The position numbers and the translations under genes are program-made. DNA of 64,000 bases. Source: Beijerinckiaceae bacterium RH AL1 (GTDB lineage Bacteria; Pseudomonadota; Alphaproteobacteria; Rhizobiales; Beijerinckiaceae). Below, one piece after another: positions 27,829 through 35,958 of the stretch. Where the stretch lies: contig LR590083.2 in assembly GCA_901457705.2 (NCBI GenBank), positions 2,852,597 through 2,916,596 on the forward strand. Direction: 5' to 3'. Numbering within the stretch: position 1 is the first letter of the stretch; the number at the start of each line of letters is the position of its first letter. The notes beneath the pieces are model-generated. The model saw only the letters and a program-made list of their open reading frames with translations. It was not told the origin of the DNA and searched no databases.

Positions 27829-28287
27829 TTGAACGTTCTGGCGCAGATCCTCTTTCGCATATGCCTCGTCGTGATCTTTCCGTTCTCGTCGCTGGACAAG
27901 ATCTTCAACTGGAATGGCGCGCTGAAGCAGGCCGAGGGCGGCCTGCTGCCGGGCGGCCCGGTCCTGCTCATCCTGGCGATCATCGTCGAGATCGGCACGT
28001 CGGTGCTGATCGTCGCAGGCGTGTTCGACCGCGCGGCGGCCGCGCTCCTCGCCTTCTATTGCATCGTCACGGCGCTGCTCTACCACCAGTTCTGGGCCGC
28101 CGGCGACTTCTTCGCCAAAGGCGACAGCAAGGGCCGCGCGCACTTCTGGGACTTCTTGAAGAACTTCGGCCTTGTCGGCGGCCTCGGCTTCATCATGCTC
28201 GGCGGACCGCTCGCCTCGGTCTCGTCGGTGCTCGAGCATCCGTTCTCCTCGACGCCGCCCTACAGCGAGACTGTGCCAGTGAAGTAA
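27829..28287 (+). CDS. DoxX family membrane protein
   Basis: This 152-residue protein has four hydrophobic segments and the DoxX pattern: LFRICLVVIFPFSSLDKIFNW, GPVLLILAIIVEIGTSVLIVAGVF, AAALLAFYCIVTALLYHQFW and FLKNFGLVGGLGFIML. DoxX proteins are inner-membrane proteins tied loosely to quinone or thiol redox work. TTG 27829 is chosen because TGGAGG lies 6-7 nt upstream. It precedes the SMP-30 gene by 17 nt and likely shares its transcript. Confidence 0.88.
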   Translation: MNVLAQILFRICLVVIFPFSSLDKIFNWNGALKQAEGGLLPGGPVLLILAIIVEIGTSVLIVAGVFDRAAAALLAFYCIVTALLYHQFWAAGDFFAKGDSKGRAHFWDFLKNFGLVGGLGFIMLGGPLASVSSVLEHPFSSTPPYSETVPVK

Positions 28288-28304
28288 GGTCAGGGGAGCG
28301 AGCC

Positions 28305-29207
28305 ATGGACGGCTTCGAGATCGTCGACCCGGTCTTTGCGACCTACGTCCTCTCCAACGCATCGCTCGAGAAGCTCGGCGACGGCTTCCGCTGGACCGAA
28401 GGTCCGGTGTGGTTCGGCGACATGGAGATGCTGATCTTCTCCGACCTGCCGAACGATCGCGTCATGCGCTGGAGCGTGCGCGACGGCATGCAGGTCTTCC
28501 GCAAGCTCGCGGGCTTCGCCAACGGCCACGCGCGCGACCGCGAGGGACGGCTGCTCACCTGCTCGCATCGCGACCGCAACATCACGCGGCTCGAGCACGA
28601 CGGCACCGTGACCGTGCTCTGCGACCGCTACGAGGGCAAGCGGCTCAACGCGCCGAACGACATCGTCGTGAAGTCGGACGGCAGCGTCTGGTTCTCCAAC
28701 CCGCATTATGGTTTGCAGACGGACTACGAGGGCGGGCGCCAGACGCCCGAGATGGCGCCGACGCTGATGCGCTTCGATCCGCGCGACGGCTCGCTCAAGG
28801 TCGTCGCCGACGATTTCGACGGGCCGAACGGCCTTTGCTTCTCGCCCGACGAGAAGAAGCTCTACGTCGCCGAGACGGGCACGCTCTTCGCCGAGCCGCC
28901 GCGCCAGTCCATCCGCGTCTTCGACGTCGCCGACGACGGCTCGCTGTCCGGCGGCGAGGTCTTCTACAAGGTGAGCCCCGGCAATGCCGACGGCTTCCGC
29001 TGCGACGAGCACGGCAACATCTGGACCTCGGCGGCCGACGGCGTGCATTGCATCTCGCCGCAGGGCCGGCTTCTCGGCAAGGTGCTCGTGCCCTCGCTCG
29101 TCGCCAACGTCGCCTTCGGCGACCGCTACCGCAGCCGACTTTTCATTTGCGCGGGCCAGAGCGTCTATTCCATCTTCCTTAACGTGCGCGGCGCCACGTG
29201 GCCGTAG
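28305..29207 (+). CDS. SMP-30/gluconolactonase family protein
   Basis: This 300-residue protein has the SMP-30 six-bladed propeller motifs: FRWTEGPVWFGDM with the metal-binding Glu, NGHARDREGRLLTCSH, RLNAPNDIVVKSDGSVWFSNPHYGL with the metal-binding Asn, and DGPNGLCFSPDEKKLYVAET. Members hydrolyse sugar lactones such as gluconolactone using a divalent metal. ATG 28305 follows AGGGGAGCG. It is the middle gene of a DoxX-SMP30-VOC run. Confidence 0.92.
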   Translation: MDGFEIVDPVFATYVLSNASLEKLGDGFRWTEGPVWFGDMEMLIFSDLPNDRVMRWSVRDGMQVFRKLAGFANGHARDREGRLLTCSHRDRNITRLEHDGTVTVLCDRYEGKRLNAPNDIVVKSDGSVWFSNPHYGLQTDYEGGRQTPEMAPTLMRFDPRDGSLKVVADDFDGPNGLCFSPDEKKLYVAETGTLFAEPPRQSIRVFDVADDGSLSGGEVFYKVSPGNADGFRCDEHGNIWTSAADGVHCISPQGRLLGKVLVPSLVANVAFGDRYRSRLFICAGQSVYSIFLNVRGATWP

Positions 29208-29235
29208 ACGCAGGCCGCGACGCAAGGAGACGACC

Positions 29236-30165
29236 GTGAGCGGACCCGAGATCACCCGCATCGCGCATGTCGCGCTCGTCGTCGGGGACATCACCGAGGC
29301 CGAGCTGTTCTTCGAGGAGGCGTTCGACTTCGTCACGCTCGAGCGCCGCATCGGCGACCGCGCCCAGGCCGAGCTCTACGGCGCGCCGCACGCGCAGCTC
29401 CGCGAGACGGTGATGGAGCTCGACGCCCAGCGCCTCTCGCTCCTCGCCTTCGACGTGCCCGGCGCGCCCTACCCGCATGGCAGCACCAGCACGGACCTCT
29501 GGTTCCAGCACTTCGCCATCATCGTCTCCGACATGGATAACGCTTATGCGCGGCTGACGGCGACGCGGGGCTTCACGCCGATTAGCGAGGGCGGTCCCGT
29601 CCGCCTGCCGGAGTCGTCGGGCGGCGTCACGGCCTTCAAGTTCCGCGACGGCGACGGCCACCCGCTCGAGCTTCTTGCCTTTCCCGCCGGCAGCGGGCCC
29701 GCGTACTGGGAGCGCAAGCGCGACGACGCTCTCTTCCTCGGCATCGATCACACGGCGATCGCTGTCGGCGACACCGCCCGCAGCATCGCGTTCTTCGAGC
29801 AGGCCTTCGGCCTCGATCTCGGGACGCAGAGCGAGAACGTCGGCGTCGAGCAGGCGCGGCTCGACGCGGTGCCCGACGCCCGCGTGACCGTCTCGGGCCT
29901 GATGCCGCGTACCGCGCCGCCGCATCTCGAGCTTCTCGGCTATCACGTCGGCGCGCGTCGCCCGATCGCCCACGCCACCGCCTCGCGCGATCTCGCGGCG
30001 ACGCATGTCGTGCTCGACACGCACGACCTCCCGGCAGTGGTGGATGCGCTGGAGCGCATGAACGCGCACTTCGTCTCGCCAGGCATCGTCACCCAGGCCG
30101 ACGGCAAGGGCGCCATCATGGTGCTCGACCCCGACGGCCATCGCTTCGTCGTGCGCCAAACCTGA
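29236..30165 (+). CDS. Two-domain VOC/glyoxalase superfamily protein
   Basis: This 309-residue protein contains two tandem vicinal-oxygen-chelate domains. The first spans about 5-155 (ITRIAHVALVVGDITEAELFFEEAFDF ... DGDGHPLELLAF) and the second 170-309 (LFLGIDHTAIAVGDTARSIAFFEQAFGLDLG ... VLDPDGHRFVVRQT). Each retains a first-strand His and a late Glu or Asp/His site typical for metal binding. The order resembles two-domain dioxygenases and glyoxalases, but no substrate can be assigned. GTG 29236 has AAGGAGA 7 nt upstream. Confidence 0.85.
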   Translation: MSGPEITRIAHVALVVGDITEAELFFEEAFDFVTLERRIGDRAQAELYGAPHAQLRETVMELDAQRLSLLAFDVPGAPYPHGSTSTDLWFQHFAIIVSDMDNAYARLTATRGFTPISEGGPVRLPESSGGVTAFKFRDGDGHPLELLAFPAGSGPAYWERKRDDALFLGIDHTAIAVGDTARSIAFFEQAFGLDLGTQSENVGVEQARLDAVPDARVTVSGLMPRTAPPHLELLGYHVGARRPIAHATASRDLAATHVVLDTHDLPAVVDALERMNAHFVSPGIVTQADGKGAIMVLDPDGHRFVVRQT

Positions 30166-30235
30166 CGTCGCCCGCCAGCTAGGTCTTTGCCGCACGATGG
30201 CCTAGACTGCCGAGCCACTCGGCGCGGCGAATGCG

Positions 30236-31867
30236 ATGAACCTCTTGACCTCGACGCAGCCCCTTCGCGACCGGCCCTGGCTGGGCGTCGCGGCCGCCGC
30301 CGCGGCGGTCGGGGTCTCCTACGGCATCCGCGTCGTGCTCGGACCGGCGGCGCAGGGCTTTCCGTTCGTCATCTTCATCCCGCCCGTCGTGCTCGTGACC
30401 TTCTGCTGCGGGACGATGCCCGGCATCCTGGCGGCGGTGCTGGCCGGCATCGTCGCGGACGTCACGCTCATCGCCGAGCCCGGCAGCATCGTGCCGCCGT
30501 GGCCTGAAGGTTGGCTGGCCCTCGGCTTCTACACGCTGACCGTCGGCATCGACATCGCGCTGATCAACGCGCTGTCGTTTGCCTTCGAGCGCACCGCCCG
30601 CGCCGAGGCCGGCTTGCGCCGCGCCAACGAGCAGCTGGAGCAGCGCGTGCGCGAACGCACCGCCGCGCTCGAGCAGCAGATCGCCGACCGCGAGGCGGCG
30701 GAAGCGCAGCTTCGCCAGATCCAGAAGATGGAGACGATCGGCCAGCTCACCGGCGGCATCGCCCACGACTTCAACAACATGCTCGCCGTGGTCATCGGCT
30801 CGATCGAGATGGCGCGCCGCCGCGTCGAGCGCAACGACACGGAGCGGCTGCTCGGCTCGCTCGACAGCGCCCGCGAAGGCGCGAGGCGCGCCTCCGATCT
30901 CGTGACGCGGCTGCTCGCCTTCGCGCGGCAGCAGGCGCTGGCGCCGCAGACGATCGACGTCGGCGCCCTGCTCGACGGCATGTCGAGCCTGATGCAGCGT
31001 ACCCTCGGCGAGACGATCGCCGTCGAGATCGTGCGCGCCGACGGCCTGTGGCCGTGCTGGGCCGACCCCGTGCAGCTCGAGAGCGCCATCCTCAACCTCG
31101 CCGTCAACGCCCGCGACGCGATGCCGGACGGCGGCCAGCTGAGCCTCACGACGGCGAATGTCGAGATCGATGCGGCGGAGGCCCGGCGCCGCGCCGACGC
31201 GAGCCCCGGCGCCTACGTGATGATCGCCGTCGGCGACACCGGCACCGGCATGCCGGCGGCGATCGTCGAGCGCGCGTTCGATCCGTTCTTCACCACCAAG
31301 GAGGTGGGCAAGGGCACCGGTCTCGGGCTGAGCCAGCTCTATGGTTTCATCCGACAGTCGGGCGGGCACGTGACGATCGACTCTCATGTCGGCCGGGGCA
31401 CGACCGTGCGGCTGTTCCTGCCGCGGCACACGGGCGAGACGAAGACCGCCGATGTGCCGGGTGAGGCGGCGCTGGACATGCCGCAGTCGCGTGCCGAGAC
31501 CGTGCTCGTCGTCGAGGACGAGCCGAACGTCCGCATCATGAGCGTCGAGGCGCTGCGCGAGCTCGGCTACGACGTGGTGCAGGCGGACGGCCCGCATGAG
31601 GCGCTGCGCCTGCTCGAGGTGCAGCCGGCGATCGACCTGATCTTCACCGACATCGTGATGCCCGACATGGACGGCCGCGAGCTGGCCGATGCCGCCCGTG
31701 CCATGCGCCCGGGCATCAAGGTCGTCTACACGACGGGCTACGCGCGTGGCTCGGCGACGGCGGACGGGCTGCCGGAGTCGGCCTACCTGCCGAAGCCGTT
31801 CACCCTGGCGGCGCTGGCCACCAAGGTGCGCGACGCGCTCGACGGCAGCCCGCCGGCGCGCGCATGA
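30236..31867 (+). CDS. Membrane hybrid histidine kinase
   Basis: This 543-residue protein begins with four hydrophobic segments (about 15-115, MASE1/DUF4118-like), then a coiled coil ([26 protein letters not shown]). HisKA has H177 in [20 protein letters not shown]; HATPase_c has [14 protein letters not shown] and [14 protein letters not shown]-terminal receiver has D472 in [12 protein letters not shown] and K in YLPKPF. The HDFNN variant is typical of NtrB-like hybrid kinases common in alphaproteobacteria. No cognate DNA-binding regulator is adjacent. Confidence 0.92.
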   Translation: MNLLTSTQPLRDRPWLGVAAAAAAVGVSYGIRVVLGPAAQGFPFVIFIPPVVLVTFCCGTMPGILAAVLAGIVADVTLIAEPGSIVPPWPEGWLALGFYTLTVGIDIALINALSFAFERTARAEAGLRRANEQLEQRVRERTAALEQQIADREAAEAQLRQIQKMETIGQLTGGIAHDFNNMLAVVIGSIEMARRRVERNDTERLLGSLDSAREGARRASDLVTRLLAFARQQALAPQTIDVGALLDGMSSLMQRTLGETIAVEIVRADGLWPCWADPVQLESAILNLAVNARDAMPDGGQLSLTTANVEIDAAEARRRADASPGAYVMIAVGDTGTGMPAAIVERAFDPFFTTKEVGKGTGLGLSQLYGFIRQSGGHVTIDSHVGRGTTVRLFLPRHTGETKTADVPGEAALDMPQSRAETVLVVEDEPNVRIMSVEALRELGYDVVQADGPHEALRLLEVQPAIDLIFTDIVMPDMDGRELADAARAMRPGIKVVYTTGYARGSATADGLPESAYLPKPFTLAALATKVRDALDGSPPARA

Positions 31868-31877
31868 GGCGACCGTC

Positions 31878-32093
31878 GTGGATGCGCTGACGCTCTTCGG
31901 CCTCTGCGCCGTGAGCCTGATGCTCCTGACCTATGCGCTCGAGGCGCGCAGCCATTGGTTCACGCTCGCCTTCGCGGGATCCTGCGCGCTCGGATCGACC
32001 TACGGCTTCCTGCAGGGCGCCTGGCCGTTTGGGCTCGTCGAGGCGATCTGGGCCCTCGTCGCGCTGGACAAATGGCGCCGGCGGGCGGCGTAG
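31878..32093 (+). CDS. Small membrane protein of unknown function
   Basis: The 71-residue product (GTG 31878) has two hydrophobic segments: ALTLFGLCAVSLMLLTYAL and, after the polar EARSHWF, TLAFAGSCALGSTYGFLQGAWPFGLVEAIWALVAL. Very similar small proteins ending in GAWPFGLVEAIW...ALxxW are common in rhizobia, without a known role. It starts 10 nt after the hybrid kinase stop. Confidence 0.75.
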   Translation: MDALTLFGLCAVSLMLLTYALEARSHWFTLAFAGSCALGSTYGFLQGAWPFGLVEAIWALVALDKWRRRAA

Positions 32094-32187
32094 GCTGTCG
32101 CGCCAGCAAGCCAAGCAAGAATGTGACGAAAGCAAGAACCAAACGGCTCAGTCCACGTTGCGGGTCTGCGACGGGACATGGGGCCTC

Positions 32188-32418
32188 ATGAACACCTTTC
32201 TTCGACCAGCAGCGATCGTGCTCGGCCTGGTGGGCGGGATCTATGTGATCCTGCTCATCGCAGCCGCCGTCGCGCCGGCGCCGACGCCGGTCGGCAGCGA
32301 GAGGCAGATGGCCAGCAGCGCCGTCGCGGACCGGCTGAAGGCGGAGGCCGCCCTGCTGGCGCAGCACGCGCCGCGCGCGGGCCGCAGCGACGACGGGCTC
32401 GTGTCGGGCGCGCTCTGA
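32188..32418 (+). CDS. Small single-pass membrane or exported protein
   Basis: The 76-residue product begins MNTFLRPAAIVLGLVGGIYVILLIAAAVAPAPTP, one membrane-spanning or signal-anchor helix, followed by about 40 charged residues (SSAVADRLKAEAALLAQHAPRAGRSDDG). No family is recognised. There is no strong ribosome binding site before ATG 32188 (GGGCCTC), so expression is uncertain. Confidence 0.5.
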   Translation: MNTFLRPAAIVLGLVGGIYVILLIAAAVAPAPTPVGSERQMASSAVADRLKAEAALLAQHAPRAGRSDDGLVSGAL

Positions 32419-32877
32419 CGATCTGCGTCACCACGGGATCGGGCTGTTCTCCCAGCGCGTAAACGTCCCCGTCGGACCGTCAAGTCCGAGCAGCGCGAGG
32501 CGATGTCAAGCCACGCGGGATTTCGGCCGCGCGGAGCGCATGGTCGCTCTTCTCGTCGACGGGCTGCGCCATTCCGCAGGGACTTCAAAGTTAGCGGTGA
32601 ACCAATGCAATCAGCGAATTAAGAGGCATTTGATCCGTCGAAGCTTGGCAGAAGGCCATCGTTTCTGGTCCCACGGACAGAGCCGTCGGCATCCAGTCTA
32701 GTTGGTCGCACGTCACCGTCTTGCTCTGACCTCGAGGCGGCCTTCAGGCCTTTGCGCAAGAATACCCACCCTGCCCGGTCACGCGCAGTGGAACGAAATC
32801 TCATGCGAGGAGTCATATAGGTGGTCGCAGGTAGTGAACCTCGCCTTCCGGCTGCAGATGCATTCATCGGGGGCTGC
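32419..32877. other. 459-nt stretch without a recognisable gene
   Basis: No reading frame here has family features or good codon bias. Base composition drops in A/T-richer pockets from about 32590 to 32660 and near 32800. I see no tRNA, strong hairpin or repeat. Part of it probably holds the promoter for the Cys-rich exported protein gene. Confidence 0.5.
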
Positions 32878-33147
32878 ATGCGTTCCAACCTTTTCTCATC
32901 GGTCTTCGGCATGGTGATCCTGACGTCCGCCGCCCAGGCGGCGCCAGTCGATCCCTATCGCATCACGGCCAATGAGAAGGCGGCCTGCACGGGCGACGCC
33001 ATCATGCTTTGCTCCGACGCCTATCCCGACGAACATCGCCTTCTTGCTTGTATGGCCTCGAACAGATCGTCGCTGAGCGCCGGCTGCGGGGCGGTCTTCG
33101 ATGCGGGTCTGAGGCGGCGCCATCTGAACACGTCCGCGCAGAAGTAA
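32878..33147 (+). CDS. Small exported cysteine-rich protein
   Basis: This 89-residue product has a signal peptide (MRSNLFSSVFGMVILTSAAQAA) and a mature domain with four cysteines in the pattern ACTGDAIMLCSDAYPDEHRLLACMASNRSSLSAGCGAVF. This C-x8-C-x12-C-x11-C arrangement is found in many small rhizobial exported proteins related to the Cys-rich GLG1-type repeat. Two disulfides are likely in the periplasm. No function is known. Confidence 0.75.
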   Translation: MRSNLFSSVFGMVILTSAAQAAPVDPYRITANEKAACTGDAIMLCSDAYPDEHRLLACMASNRSSLSAGCGAVFDAGLRRRHLNTSAQK

Positions 33148-33401
33148 GCCCAACGCCCATCTAGCCGGCCTGAGCTGATCGGGGCGTTAACCTTGTCGTC
33201 CGCCATGTTCGGATCCGACGGCTCCAGATACATCCATCGGTTTTGATTAGGCGGGCTCTTTGTGCTGGTCGCTGTCTGAGTGTCGGGCTGGTCGGTACCG
33301 GAGAGTGCCTTACGTGTAAGGAATATCGAGACGAGCCGACCAATGTGAACATGCCGATCGCAGCAGAACCGGCTCTCCGCATTTCATCAGGAGCCCCAAA
33401 G

Positions 33402-33812
33402 ATGAAATACGACGACGCGTCGTGGCATTCGGAGGGTGATTATCCGGAAGATCTGTCCCCGGACGCGGCGGCGACCCACATCGGCATGTTCCTCGCCTGG
33501 GCCTGGCGACACGATCTGGGGTCGGCTTCATCCGAGCCCCATCGCGACGAGGTCATGCGAGAAGCTGACACGCCGGGCCAGCTTCTGTTGCGCCACTGCG
33601 ACGGCATGCTGACCGACGAGGAGCTCAACCCGCTCGGCAATCGGTTTGCCGCCTACTACTACGGCGCCGACGATCTCATGTATTACAGGGATCTCGATGC
33701 GATCTTCGGCCGAGAGCTCGATTGTCTCTATCGCATGAAAGACGACTCGCGGACATATCGGAGGATCGAGCCCAAGCTGACGCAGCGTCTGCGCGAGTTT
33801 TCAGGCCTTTGA
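33402..33812 (+). CDS. DUF7832-like cytoplasmic protein
   Basis: The 136-residue product starts MKYDDASWHSEGDYPEDLSPDAAATHIGMFLAWAWRHDLGS. This opening (KYDDASWHxxGDxPxDLPxxAAxTHIGMFLAW) recurs in a family of unknown proteins found sporadically in bacteria, often next to other accessory genes. AGGAG lies 8 nt before ATG 33402. It is soluble and acidic, and no catalytic motif is visible. It stands in a group of small orphan genes. Confidence 0.75.
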   Translation: MKYDDASWHSEGDYPEDLSPDAAATHIGMFLAWAWRHDLGSASSEPHRDEVMREADTPGQLLLRHCDGMLTDEELNPLGNRFAAYYYGADDLMYYRDLDAIFGRELDCLYRMKDDSRTYRRIEPKLTQRLREFSGL

Positions 33813-33835
33813 TAGCCGCCTGCGGCAGGGGCGCA

Positions 33836-34096
33836 TCAATTATCCAGAAACCGGCGCCGATAGGCGTCGAGATCGCTCCAGCCTTTCAGCCCGACGCCCG
33901 GGATGCACTTCAACGCGGGCCCCGACATGAAGAGCAGGCGCTCCGGCGCATCGAGGCCATGCGCGAGGAGGGCTTCGATCAAGCGGTCGCTGAACCCGCG
34001 ATTGGCGAACAGCGCGCGTCTTCCGCGTTCCGCCGACGCCCTGCAAGGGTCGTTGAGGGTCAGCACGTCGCTGCGATCGTCATGCGACAGGGTCAT
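33836..34096 (-). CDS. Small helix-hairpin-helix protein
   Basis: The 86-residue product ends with a segment like the helix-hairpin-helix domain of the RNA polymerase alpha C terminus: FSDRLIEALLAHGLDAPERLLFMSGPALKCIPGVGLKGWSDLDAYRRRF. The motif LxxIPGVGxxxxxDLxxYR is the DNA-binding hairpin. It probably binds DNA or acts on transcription. It follows another tiny minus-strand gene after a 4-nt gap, suggesting a two-gene unit; no good ribosome binding site precedes ATG 34096, consistent with coupling. Confidence 0.6.
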   Translation of the reverse strand: MTLSHDDRSDVLTLNDPCRASAERGRRALFANRGFSDRLIEALLAHGLDAPERLLFMSGPALKCIPGVGLKGWSDLDAYRRRFLDN

Positions 34097-34100
34097 GCGG

Positions 34101-34286
34101 CTACAGGTTGCCGAGAATTTCGTGGAGCCCAGGACGCCCAGTCACCTTCTTCTTCGGAACGGCACACCCCGTGACGAGAGCGCGAACCGTGTCTTTGACG
34201 CGGCCTGCCGACAGCGCGCGGACCAGCGCATGCAGGCGCTGAGCGCCGGGGTTGAGAGTGGGCCTCGGAGGGCTAAGCATCGACAT
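34101..34286 (-). CDS. Small basic protein of unknown function
   Basis: The 61-residue product (MSMLSPPRPTLNPGAQRLHA...VKDTVRALVTGCAVPKKKV) is basic, with no membrane segment. AGGAG lies 7 nt upstream of ATG 34286, better than chance, and the gene runs directly into the HhH gene. No family is recognised, so its reality rests on the ribosome binding site and position. Confidence 0.5.
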   Translation of the reverse strand: MSMLSPPRPTLNPGAQRLHALVRALSAGRVKDTVRALVTGCAVPKKKVTGRPGLHEILGNL

Positions 34287-34347
34287 GGGGTGCTCCTGGC
34301 TTGCTCGAGGTGACGTTCTGCTGTGTCGCGTATATCGAGGAGATCAC

Positions 34348-35115
34348 ATGCGGACTCCCGACGACCTCGTCGATGTCGACGATCCGGGCATCGATGTGTT
34401 GCGCGCGCTGGCGCAACGCCCCGACGCCAATGAGAACGTCATCCTTCCTGTCGATGCGACGTTGCGCGGCCCGGCCCTGGAACGTCTCCAGGTCACGACC
34501 CGATCGCTGCTCGGCGCGGTCGTCTACGAGACCGGCGGCCTCCTCGTCGATCATGCGCGCCTGCGCGTGTTCGGCTCCTCCGCGGCGCGATCCTTTTGGG
34601 ATGCGAACGACGCTGTGTCGCAAGCCGAGCATTCCGAACACAGCGTCCTCTTCATCGGCGACGACGTCTTTGGCGGTGTGTTTGCGTTCAACGGCGGCCG
34701 CTTCGGGCAAGACGATCTCGGCCAGGTCTTTCATCTTCCCGCCGACGCCACGAGGTGGAGCTCGACGGAGGTCGGCTACGCGGATTTCATCGCGTGGTGT
34801 CTCACGGGCGATCTTGCCTTGATCGACGCGCATCTCAGAGAGGATAAGTTTGCCGGTGTCGAGAAAGGGACCGCCATCGACAAGGTCTATTCCTTCTATC
34901 CGTTTCTCTGGACCGAGGAGGGACGCTCCGGGGCCGGCACCATGAGGCTTGTGGACGCAAACGAAAACCTGCGACTTCGCATCGAGATGCTTGGATACAA
35001 AACGGTCTTATCTCTGTCGCCCGACGCGTATGACGCAGCTCGCCTGGCCGATCAGACTCTAGGTTTTCACTTGCGGGTCCGAAAACGGCTTGTTGCCGTG
35101 CGCCCAGCGGCTTGA
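34348..35115 (+). CDS. DUF2625 family protein
   Basis: The 255-residue product carries the DUF2625 blocks: LERLQVTTRSLLGAVVYETGGLLVDHARLRVFGS, LFIGDDVFGGVFAFNGGRFGQDDLGQVFHLPAD, RWSSTEVGYADFIAWCLTGDL and YSFYPFLW. The family is soluble and uncharacterised; its FIGDDVxGGxFAxNGG core recalls SMI1/KNR4-type folds, but I would not push that. GAGGAGA precedes ATG 34348. A minus-strand zinc-ribbon gene overlaps its last 57 nt. Confidence 0.8.
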   Translation: MRTPDDLVDVDDPGIDVLRALAQRPDANENVILPVDATLRGPALERLQVTTRSLLGAVVYETGGLLVDHARLRVFGSSAARSFWDANDAVSQAEHSEHSVLFIGDDVFGGVFAFNGGRFGQDDLGQVFHLPADATRWSSTEVGYADFIAWCLTGDLALIDAHLREDKFAGVEKGTAIDKVYSFYPFLWTEEGRSGAGTMRLVDANENLRLRIEMLGYKTVLSLSPDAYDAARLADQTLGFHLRVRKRLVAVRPAA

Positions 35116-35268
35116 GGGCTCGGACGTCATCTCGAAATTGAAGCCGCACGCCGCACACCGGCTTCCGTGCAAATCCATCGTTCCGCAAGACTCGCAGTAG
35201 CCCCGGAATCGTATTTCGAACTTGCTTTTCACGAGAGGACTGCCGACGTCTCCAGAAATGATATCCAT
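35059..35268 (-). CDS. Small zinc-ribbon protein
   Basis: The 69-residue product contains FRGYCESCGTMDLHGSRCAACGFNF: two CxxC pairs separated by 13 residues, a zinc-ribbon knuckle. ATG 35268 has GAGGAAA about 8 nt upstream, which favours it over the longer open frame. The gene lies in an A/T-rich pocket and its 3' end runs antisense to the last 57 nt of the DUF2625 gene. No family name can be given. Confidence 0.5.
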   Translation of the reverse strand: MDIISGDVGSPLVKSKFEIRFRGYCESCGTMDLHGSRCAACGFNFEMTSEPSSRWAHGNKPFSDPQVKT

Positions 35269-35488
35269 GCAAATTTCCTCAAGCGAGATCAATACATGGT
35301 CCGCCGCCGTTGATTTACAATACCTGCCCACCAATATGTATTTCTCATGTCTTTCCCCGGCCTCGGGCAGTCGTTTAGCTTGTAAATCCGCGCGGCGAGG
35401 GATAGGCTCGTCCCATCGCCGGTACCATCAGAGCGCCGACGCCTGAGAGACATCGTGCGCTCCCGCTCCAACGCAGGGGACGCCGCTC

Positions 35489-35731
35489 ATGACGCGCTAC
35501 TTCTTCAACGTATTTGCCTCGTCCGACGCCTACGACGACGAGGGCTTCGTGCTGCAAGACGATCAAGGCGCGCATCTGCACATGATGGACATCGCAACGA
35601 AGCTCATCAAGGAGTCCAAGCAGAAGACGTGGACGATCGAGGTGTTGAACAACAAGGGCATCCTCGTCGGATGCCTCGAGTTCGGGATGCTGCGCGACCT
35701 CTCCGCGACCGCCCTGCGGGCGCAATCGTGA
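35489..35731 (+). CDS. DUF6894-like small protein
   Basis: The 80-residue product (MTRYFFNVFASSDAYDDEGFVLQDDQGAHLHMMDIATKLIKE...WTIEVLNNKGILVGCLEF) has the pattern of the DUF6894 group, common in rhizobia, often several copies per genome: MxRYFFNV, DDEGxxL, then WxIEVxNxxGxxL. The role is unknown. It is coupled to the next gene by a GTGA overlap. Confidence 0.7.
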   Translation: MTRYFFNVFASSDAYDDEGFVLQDDQGAHLHMMDIATKLIKESKQKTWTIEVLNNKGILVGCLEFGMLRDLSATALRAQS

Positions 35732-35940
35732 GCCGCCAGATGCGGTTCGGCAAGCGCATCGCGCTTCCGTCCACCGCCGAGATCAAGCACGAGCTGAGGC
35801 TCATGAACGCTGCCGACGCTATTTCGGCGAAGCTCGGGATCACGCTGACCTTGGCGGAGGTGGCCGTGCTGGTGCGACAGCAGCACGCGTCGAGCGAGCC
35901 GTCGCCGTCCCCGGCTACCGAAGCAGGCCTTCGCGACTAG
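35728..35940 (+). CDS. Small protein coupled to the DUF6894-like gene
   Basis: This 70-residue frame starts at GTG 35728 within the previous stop (GTGA). The sequence (FGKRIALPSTAEIKHELRLMNAADAISAKLGITLTLAEVAVLVRQQ) is helical and could include a short helix-turn-helix-like region (ADAISAKLGITLTLAEVAVL). No family is recognised. The overlap and uniform codon use support it. Confidence 0.5.
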   Translation: MSRQMRFGKRIALPSTAEIKHELRLMNAADAISAKLGITLTLAEVAVLVRQQHASSEPSPSPATEAGLRD

Positions 35941-35958
35941 CTGCCATTCAGTTGGTCC

